Positions 58,027 through 64,000 of a stretch of DNA of 64,000 bases are shown one piece after another. A program made the translations under genes and the position numbers. Source of the stretch: Mariniphaga sp963747515 (lineage in GTDB: Bacteria; Bacteroidota; Bacteroidia; Bacteroidales; Prolixibacteraceae); assembly GCA_963747515.1 (NCBI GenBank), contig CAVVFN010000008.1:310001-374000 (forward strand), written 5' to 3'. The notes beneath the pieces were generated by a model. It was not told the origin of the DNA, ran no database searches, and saw nothing but the letters and a program-made list of their open reading frames with translations. Numbering within the stretch: the first letter of the stretch is position 1; each line of letters begins with the position of its first letter.

Positions 58027-61000
58027 TTACCTGCGAATTATTTTATACTGTCCAACTAATTGGTTGTCTTTAACTAACACTATGAGATATAAGCCCGATG
58101 GCTGGCTATCCAATGAAATGGTTTCCATGTTCCGGTTCGTTCTTATATCCCTTAGCAAAGCACCAATTTGATTGAATACCTGGATTCGGGTACCTTGTTC
58201 TAAACCTTGAATATTGACCTTTCCGGATGTTGGGTTAGGATATACCTGAACTTTTCCTTCTGCAAACTTATTTGCAGCAGTAACAAATTCAATTTCGTAT
58301 ATCACTACCATTATTCCATCGGCTGAAGTTACTTTTACCATATCTCCCTGGTTCAGATCACCGGATGTTTTTTCATTTCCAGTGACATCTGTTACTATAG
58401 CTGTTGCACCAATTGCCGGAGTAATATTAGAATTAAACTCGCTGACCAATGTACTTCCGGTAGGACCCGTAACTTTAAAATTAACCTGATCTACTGCATA
58501 TGCATTTGAAAGTATATAAGCCAGATAATTGGAATCAAGAATATACTCGGTTCTCAGCATTGACAAATAATAAGCCCTTGTTACCTGCCCATCAGCAGAA
58601 GTTACCACAACCTTATCATCCTGGGCAATACCACCGTCAATTCTTTCATGACCCATTTTGTCGACCAGTTTAACCGTTGCACCTTTAGCGGGAACTATAT
58701 TGGAAAGAAAAGTCCTGACATTAGTACCGCGCGGTATAAACTGAATGAGGTTTGTACTCTGGATAACTGTATATATATCGGAAAGAACAAACGCATCACT
58801 TTCTGTTGAAGTTGGGTTCAACTGGTAAATAATACGTGTAAGTCCGTCTTCTGCCAGAACGTCAAAATATATGCCTGCATTCACTGTTACATCAACATAA
58901 GCAGTATCATAATTCAAACGTTTGGCAGGAACATATTCGCCTTTACTGTTAATAACATCCATAGTAGCACCCATTGGTACAGCTATATTATTCAAAATAG
59001 TTCTTAATCTTGTTCCGTATTCAAATCCAGAGATAATTCCCGTTCCTGCTACTACTGTTTCTTCCCCGACAACAGGCTGCTCTTCAACTGAAATTTGATA
59101 CAAGATTGAAGTCAGTACTGCATCGTCACTCAATCCTTCTTCAGTAACTTCAAGGATATATTTTGTTGTATTAATGCTATCGGCGGATAAAACCACAAGG
59201 GTATCGCTATTGCTCAATAATGTTTCGCCGGTAAGAACGGAGCCATCAGCAGTTGCTTTAACTGTCAGCGTCTGATCCTCATCGGCTTTTATTATACTGC
59301 TAAGAAAATTGCTTACAGCAGTATTGGTTTTAACACCTCTTATTTGCTCATTGTAAAAGTATCCATCACTCACCTTGTAAACTACTGAAGATACGGTTGA
59401 TTTGTAATGAGTTGGTTCTATCATGTAGTGCTTACCAACATCTTCAACAACACCTAACTGAAAATGACCATATGGAAATCCCCATCTAAGCCAGTCATTC
59501 TGATTCCATTTCACCCATTCCGAATCATCCCAGGTGGTACCAAATGATGCACCAACAACCGGATTGGGTTTATAAACTTCAGGCTTTCTTCTCCAGCTTT
59601 CTCTTGAATTAATACGTTCTCCACCAATTGTCCACCAACCACCTACAGGATTACCAATGGCTTCAATAAGCCTAAAATCATTTGGATCATCTGCTGGTTT
59701 TAGTCCTTGCTTTACAGAATCGTTAAGAATCTCAAAAATCATAAAAGAATAACTGTAGGGATTATTATACATTGCCTGCCCTCTGTCTGCGATGATTTCT
59801 CCCCAGGGATTTTGAAGACCATGACGATCAAGTACGGCATCATCTGGTAAGGTGCTAAAGTTTATTCCCTGTTTTTTCATTGCCAAAAACGGAGGATAAA
59901 TATAAGTGGGATGATTAGGATTTGTAGTACTGGTGCTTCTGACAAAACCCATGGTAAAAACTTCTCCCGGCTGAAGAATTGGATTTATCGATAAATCTGG
60001 TTCCAAAACAGAAGGTGTGACCTGCCACTGGGTTTCATTTACCCACTTATAGCCAGGCACATATTTACGATACCGGTTTGCAAAACTTTCCACACCTGAA
60101 TTCGAAGTAATATGTGATGACGGAGTGGTGCCATATTGATGAGCAAACAAATAATTACTTAAATCAAGCGGTTGGTTTCCCGGATTATAAATTTCTTTAA
60201 AATCATTATACCATTCAGATGCATGTACGATTTCAGAAAGGAATGGCTCCCCGTAAAAAGGTTGAACATTAACAGGATCTTTTTCCTTAACCAATTCAAT
60301 ATTGTAAACATTTTGAACACTATCGTCTTCAGCTGTAACAATAAACGATATGGTCCGGGCTTCGGGTCCCGCAGTGAGAGAAGTTGCTCTTTTTACATCA
60401 ATTTCTGCATTCAAAGTTTGCGCTTTTGCTACCAGAGCAGGAATACCATCTACTTCAAGCGGAACCTCGATACGATAATTAAAATTGGTACTGTTAAATC
60501 CGGGAATGGTATCCCCTTTCCATCCAAAAATTCCTTTTAAATATTCAGGAACATCAGGCCAGGTAATGGCATTTAAAAGTGCATTGTGGCTTGGCTCATA
60601 TGGCTTCACCAGCAGATAATACTCTTTCACATCCCCATTTTGGGCTGTTACTTTTAATTTATCGCCATTTTTGATATCCGGTCTGGCAATATCATCAACC
60701 CATACAAATTCCCAATTTGCATTGGCTGGTTTTTCCAGGCGTTTCAAAAGGGAATCGGTTCGAAGTGCATAAGGTAAGCCATGGTTAACGCCCCAAATGG
60801 TATCTGTTCCTTGTGCATGTGCAGTAACCCTTGGCCATGACAGAATTCCACTCTGTGTGCGTGTTGTAACCGGAGTTAAATCAGTACTGCCCGGTAGTCT
60901 TAAATTTGCATAGTCTTTTGGCACCACAATATTTGCATCATTTGTTGGTGGGCTTACTACAATATCAAAAGTGGCAGTTGTCAGCTCATTGCCACAAACA

Positions 61001-62010
61001 AGAATTTCCAGTTTGTCGCCTGTTCTAACCGATCTGTAAAGAGAGTCTTCATAAGCATCATTCAGATGATAAAACCATGCAATACCAGGTTTTCTTTTCA
61101 TGAAGCGCATGATACCATCCAGGCGCCTGACACCCCATGGTACAGTGAGTTTTTTATTTTCAAAATCGACTTCTACTATATCCGATTCCAATGTGTTGGC
61201 ATCCAAAACATAATCTCCGAGCGTACCATGCAACCACCATAGATCACGCCAGGTATCGGGTTGACGCGGTATTACAATCCATTCAGAATCATCATAACCC
61301 AACCCTCTGGCATTTGCAAAATTTAAATTGCCGGTTTTATATTTATATTTTCGAACAAAAATACAGTTTGCAGTAGCCAATTCAACCCCAGCTACATCAT
61401 AGGCAGTATTTGTAAAATTCTGACCACTGTTATCAAAAACTCCACCAAATTGATCAATAGCTGCAGAATCTCCTTCAGCAAAATGATGCTCGAGAAAATA
61501 ACAGTTACGCCCATCCCATGTATTCATTGCAATATAATCCAGATATTCTGGTGGCCTTGTAGTTATACTATCGGTTTCATCACCGTTTTCTTCCGGCTGG
61601 TGAATTAAAATATTGGCAATTTCATACCATTCCGGGTTTTTGGGACGTTCTTTGGCTCCAAGTGCAGGTGGATGTTGTGCATATGCCCTGGGTCCAAAAT
61701 CAAATGCATTCGTAATTACGTAGGATTCACCCGGCTGAAGAACATAGTCAGGCATCATGAAGGCATTTAGAACATTCTGAGGGGTAAAAGGATCCACATT
61801 AACATCCATAATAGCCGGATGAGACAAACTTAGGTTCCCAAATTTAAACTCTTTCAAATTGACAGCTTTATCGCCCATGTTTGTAATTTGAGCAAAATTT
61901 CTTTCAGGTGACTGGGTGTAGATCTGAGTGATCATCAACTGACGGTAAGGTTCCTGAGCAGATAGCACTCCAACAAACAAAATAAGTAATAGTAGAAGTT
62001 TAAGTTTCAT
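58027..62010 (-). CDS. Large secreted protein with lamin-tail-like domains, repeated beta-sandwich units and T9SS sorting domain
   Basis: This 1327-residue protein has a Sec signal (VGVLSAQ). Two lamin-tail-like segments are seen: MITQIYTQSPERNFAQITNMGDKAVNLKEF near the start, and PFLSEIVHASEWYNDFKEIYNPG about halfway. The C-terminal third has repeated units of about 80-100 residues with the pattern VTGPxG..V..F-x-SxI-x-P..GA-x-x-V-x-D..G-x-E and VTSADG, similar to cadherin-like sandwich repeats. It ends in a type A sorting domain (KVQVYPNPTSGKVNIQG). It is probably a cell-surface or secreted scaffold or adhesin; no catalytic motif is evident. Confidence 0.78.
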   Translation of the reverse strand: MKLKLLLLLILFVGVLSAQEPYRQLMITQIYTQSPERNFAQITNMGDKAVNLKEFKFGNLSLSHPAIMDVNVDPFTPQNVLNAFMMPDYVLQPGESYVITNAFDFGPRAYAQHPPALGAKERPKNPEWYEIANILIHQPEENGDETDSITTRPPEYLDYIAMNTWDGRNCYFLEHHFAEGDSAAIDQFGGVFDNSGQNFTNTAYDVAGVELATANCIFVRKYKYKTGNLNFANARGLGYDDSEWIVIPRQPDTWRDLWWLHGTLGDYVLDANTLESDIVEVDFENKKLTVPWGVRRLDGIMRFMKRKPGIAWFYHLNDAYEDSLYRSVRTGDKLEILVCGNELTTATFDIVVSPPTNDANIVVPKDYANLRLPGSTDLTPVTTRTQSGILSWPRVTAHAQGTDTIWGVNHGLPYALRTDSLLKRLEKPANANWEFVWVDDIARPDIKNGDKLKVTAQNGDVKEYYLLVKPYEPSHNALLNAITWPDVPEYLKGIFGWKGDTIPGFNSTNFNYRIEVPLEVDGIPALVAKAQTLNAEIDVKRATSLTAGPEARTISFIVTAEDDSVQNVYNIELVKEKDPVNVQPFYGEPFLSEIVHASEWYNDFKEIYNPGNQPLDLSNYLFAHQYGTTPSSHITSNSGVESFANRYRKYVPGYKWVNETQWQVTPSVLEPDLSINPILQPGEVFTMGFVRSTSTTNPNHPTYIYPPFLAMKKQGINFSTLPDDAVLDRHGLQNPWGEIIADRGQAMYNNPYSYSFMIFEILNDSVKQGLKPADDPNDFRLIEAIGNPVGGWWTIGGERINSRESWRRKPEVYKPNPVVGASFGTTWDDSEWVKWNQNDWLRWGFPYGHFQLGVVEDVGKHYMIEPTHYKSTVSSVVYKVSDGYFYNEQIRGVKTNTAVSNFLSSIIKADEDQTLTVKATADGSVLTGETLLSNSDTLVVLSADSINTTKYILEVTEEGLSDDAVLTSILYQISVEEQPVVGEETVVAGTGIISGFEYGTRLRTILNNIAVPMGATMDVINSKGEYVPAKRLNYDTAYVDVTVNAGIYFDVLAEDGLTRIIYQLNPTSTESDAFVLSDIYTVIQSTNLIQFIPRGTNVRTFLSNIVPAKGATVKLVDKMGHERIDGGIAQDDKVVVTSADGQVTRAYYLSMLRTEYILDSNYLAYILSNAYAVDQVNFKVTGPTGSTLVSEFNSNITPAIGATAIVTDVTGNEKTSGDLNQGDMVKVTSADGIMVVIYEIEFVTAANKFAEGKVQVYPNPTSGKVNIQGLEQGTRIQVFNQIGALLRDIRTNRNMETISLDSQPSGLYLIVLVKDNQLVGQYKIIRR

Positions 62011-62252
62011 AAATTTATAATTTTATTGATTTTAAAACAAGAAATTTATATATAAAATACCATAAAAACAAACTTTCTGCCTAAAAACATAAAATGAACA
62101 ATGGTAATATTATTCAGGAGTACACCACCGTCTAAAACAGGGTTGATCTTGCAGGCTAATTTTATGATAACTTTAAACCAAATTATTTTTTTATGCTGAT
62201 AAATTCCTGTAATGACTTAATTTTTTTATTTTCACATGAATATATTAGGAAC
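62011..62252. other. Divergent intergenic region
   Basis: About 240 bp of very AT-rich DNA lie between the minus-strand 1327-residue gene and the plus-strand transglutaminase-like gene. It should hold both promoters; no consensus pair was confirmed. Confidence 0.4.
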
Positions 62253-64000
62253 ATGAATTATCTGGATCGCCGAAAATTTATCAAAAGAACTACAGTTTTT
62301 ACAGGTATTATACCTTTGGGTTTAAGTTTACCTGGATTTCGTAATCTGTTTTTTACTAAAACAAAAACCGAGGGACCAGCCGCTAAATCTCAACCAGGAA
62401 TATTATACTGTCCCCGGGTGACGAGTGAGCATAACGCCGATACAACTGATTTGGCTCGTTTTCGAAAATTTCATAAATGGAAAAACAAAGAGAATGAAGA
62501 ATTGGCAATAGCGATATGGCAATATTTATGTGACTACGAAACAGGTCTTTACCACTTCTATGAGGTGTTAGATGGAAATGATTCGTTTGTAGAATTTGCT
62601 ACAATGCGGGACCCTATAAAAATGCTTAATGCATACAATATGGGATACTGCGGCATCTTTGGGGCAACAGCCGAAGGCATTTTCTATGGCTGTGGCTTTA
62701 AGACTGGTCGTAGTTTTTTCCTGAAATCATGGAATCACAGTGCAACAGAAATCTTTTATAACGATAAGTGGCATTATTTCGATGTAGATGTTCGCGGAGC
62801 TCTGGTAAAACAGGATGGCACAATTGCAAGCCTTGAAGATGCACGGACAAACAAGCAGCTCTGGTTAAACTCAAAAAATAAAATTGATCCGTTTTTCCCA
62901 AATGATAATTCCTCTCACGAGCAAATAGAACGGGTTGCTGCTATATATTCAAAGGATTATCCTGACGGACAAAATTTTCAATTCCGCTGGTTTCAAGGGA
63001 GCCATACAGCCGATTATATTCTTCGTCCTGGTGAAAGTTTAACACGTTGGTGGAACGATACAACAGGCAGATGGAATCATTATCCAAAATACAACAAGGA
63101 AAAGTGGGTTCGTGACCTTATCATGAAACCCCCGGTTGGGATGAAACCAAATCACCGTCACTTCACCAGGTGGAATCATGGTGTTGGCCTTTTTCATTAT
63201 CAACCCAGACTGACAGATGACAGCAACGATTTCCGGGCAGGAGCATTACTTGCTGAAGGACTGACCCCTGGTGCGGAAGGTCTTCAGCTAACTGCAAAAA
63301 CAGGAACTGTACTATTTAATATGTTTACACCTTTTCCAATTGTAGCCAAAGTAAATAATATTGAAAATGAAGAGGATGATAATGAAGCTGTACTCATCAC
63401 TTTAAACACCTCCCTGCTCACTATTCTCGAAATATCAGCCGACAACGGAATTACATGGAAAGTAGCTGATAAAGTGACAGGAAACGCTGTTTGTGATATC
63501 ACCAGATTGGTTAAGCGCAGTTATGGATTTTTATTAAAACTTTCAGTAACCGGAAATAAAGGAGACACAGCTGTTCATTTTTTGGAGGTTAAAACATGGG
63601 TTCAGATAGCTCCAATTTCTTTACCCCGGTTAATGAAAGGTAATAATAAGCTAAAATTTGAATTTGGCGACCGGTACGGTAAAACCACACTGCCAGTGCT
63701 CATTACTCCCAATTGCAGTGATCCGGCAGATCTTAAAAAGTATGTGGTCAATATGCCCGATAACTATGATCCAGAGAGAAGCACAGCACGAATAATCGGT
63801 TCTGTAATACTAAGATGTCAGGCCCCTGCAAATCATAAAATTGTCTGGTTATCAGCAGGAGGAACATTCAACACGCTTCGCGGGAAAGAAGCACCTAATA
63901 CCCAAAACATGATGTCATTCGCAGTTGACCATCCACAAAACTTCAGGAAAATATATGAATCAAATAATCCTGAATGGGTTGATCACTGGCGATATAACTA
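62253..64000 (+). CDS. Tat-exported transglutaminase-like protein, cut by the window end
   Basis: The frame is open from ATG 62253 to the end of the window (about 582 codons) and has no stop there, so the 3' end lies outside. A Tat motif DRRKFIKRT lies at residues 5-13. A transglutaminase-like Cys-His-Asp triad is visible: GYCGIFGATAEG (Cys133), NHSATEIFYNDKWHYFDVD (His162, Asp177 or 179). Beyond residue 230 the protein is beta-rich, with a W-F-Q-G-S-H and a repeated G-N-K pattern. In similar proteins this fold acts as a protease, amidase or acyl transferase. It starts a new plus-strand run after a divergent promoter region. Confidence 0.75.
   Translation, partial: MNYLDRRKFIKRTTVFTGIIPLGLSLPGFRNLFFTKTKTEGPAAKSQPGILYCPRVTSEHNADTTDLARFRKFHKWKNKENEELAIAIWQYLCDYETGLYHFYEVLDGNDSFVEFATMRDPIKMLNAYNMGYCGIFGATAEGIFYGCGFKTGRSFFLKSWNHSATEIFYNDKWHYFDVDVRGALVKQDGTIASLEDARTNKQLWLNSKNKIDPFFPNDNSSHEQIERVAAIYSKDYPDGQNFQFRWFQGSHTADYILRPGESLTRWWNDTTGRWNHYPKYNKEKWVRDLIMKPPVGMKPNHRHFTRWNHGVGLFHYQPRLTDDSNDFRAGALLAEGLTPGAEGLQLTAKTGTVLFNMFTPFPIVAKVNNIENEEDDNEAVLITLNTSLLTILEISADNGITWKVADKVTGNAVCDITRLVKRSYGFLLKLSVTGNKGDTAVHFLEVKTWVQIAPISLPRLMKGNNKLKFEFGDRYGKTTLPVLITPNCSDPADLKKYVVNMPDNYDPERSTARIIGSVILRCQAPANHKIVWLSAGGTFNTLRGKEAPNTQNMMSFAVDHPQNFRKIYESNNPEWVDHWRYN

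Overview
The window is AT-rich Bacteroidota DNA. Two SusC/SusD outer-membrane uptake pairs, three sulfatases with the C-x-P-x-R signature, type 9 secretion C-terminal sorting domains and many short RR-F-[IL]-K export signals all point there; a glycan-degrading lineage near Bacteroidales/Marinilabiliales is an inference. No tRNA, rRNA or CRISPR array was seen. No transcription factor, hybrid two-component regulator or sigma/anti-sigma pair is encoded.

Layout. 1-5.7 kb: the 3' end of an unknown gene, a Kelch propeller gene broken at a poly-C run, an exported alpha/beta hydrolase and a PL22-like propeller. 6.0-8.6 kb: a hydrolase gene split by a decayed IS5/IS1182-type insertion sequence (6527-8181) with a 6-bp target duplication. 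8.7-13.5 kb: SusC/SusD pair 1 (SusD frameshifted), closed by a strong terminator. 14-22 kb: amidohydrolase, a metallophosphoesterase relic, two Gfo/Idh/MocA oxidoreductases, a PmoA-like lipoprotein and a PHP-domain protein. 22.2-33.3 kb: an M14-like peptidase homologue, two tandem double-hydrolase proteins, two sulfatases and a second PL22-like propeller. 33.3-38.8 kb: a PQQ/cytochrome c dehydrogenase and a tandem pair of GH109-like proteins. 38.8-39.7 kb: a long non-coding stretch with a nested hairpin and an 11-bp-periodic, partly inverted repeat. 39.7-44.5 kb: SusC/SusD pair 2 (SusC frameshifted) and terminator. 44.7-53.4 kb: three more Gfo/Idh/MocA proteins, a sulfatase, a TIM-barrel isomerase-like protein, a DUF1080 protein and an amidohydrolase lipoprotein. 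53.5-62.0 kb, minus strand: acetamidase/formamidase-like protein, two beta-helix proteins and a 1327-residue secreted protein. 62.25 kb to the end: a Tat-exported transglutaminase-like protein running off the edge.

How it may work together (inference). The locus looks like a large polysaccharide utilisation region in which classical glycoside hydrolases are almost absent. SusC/D would import oligosaccharides, sulfatases and alpha/beta hydrolases would remove sulfate and acyl groups, and propeller and beta-helix proteins would act as lyase-type enzymes. Seven Tat-routed Gfo/Idh/MocA proteins, a Tat-routed sugar isomerase-like protein, a DUF1080 (3-keto-glycoside hydrolase-type) protein, a PmoA-like protein and a PQQ dehydrogenase suggest oxidation-dependent cleavage of glycosidic bonds in the periplasm. 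Several genes are broken by single-base shifts, so either the locus is decaying or the assembly carries indel errors.
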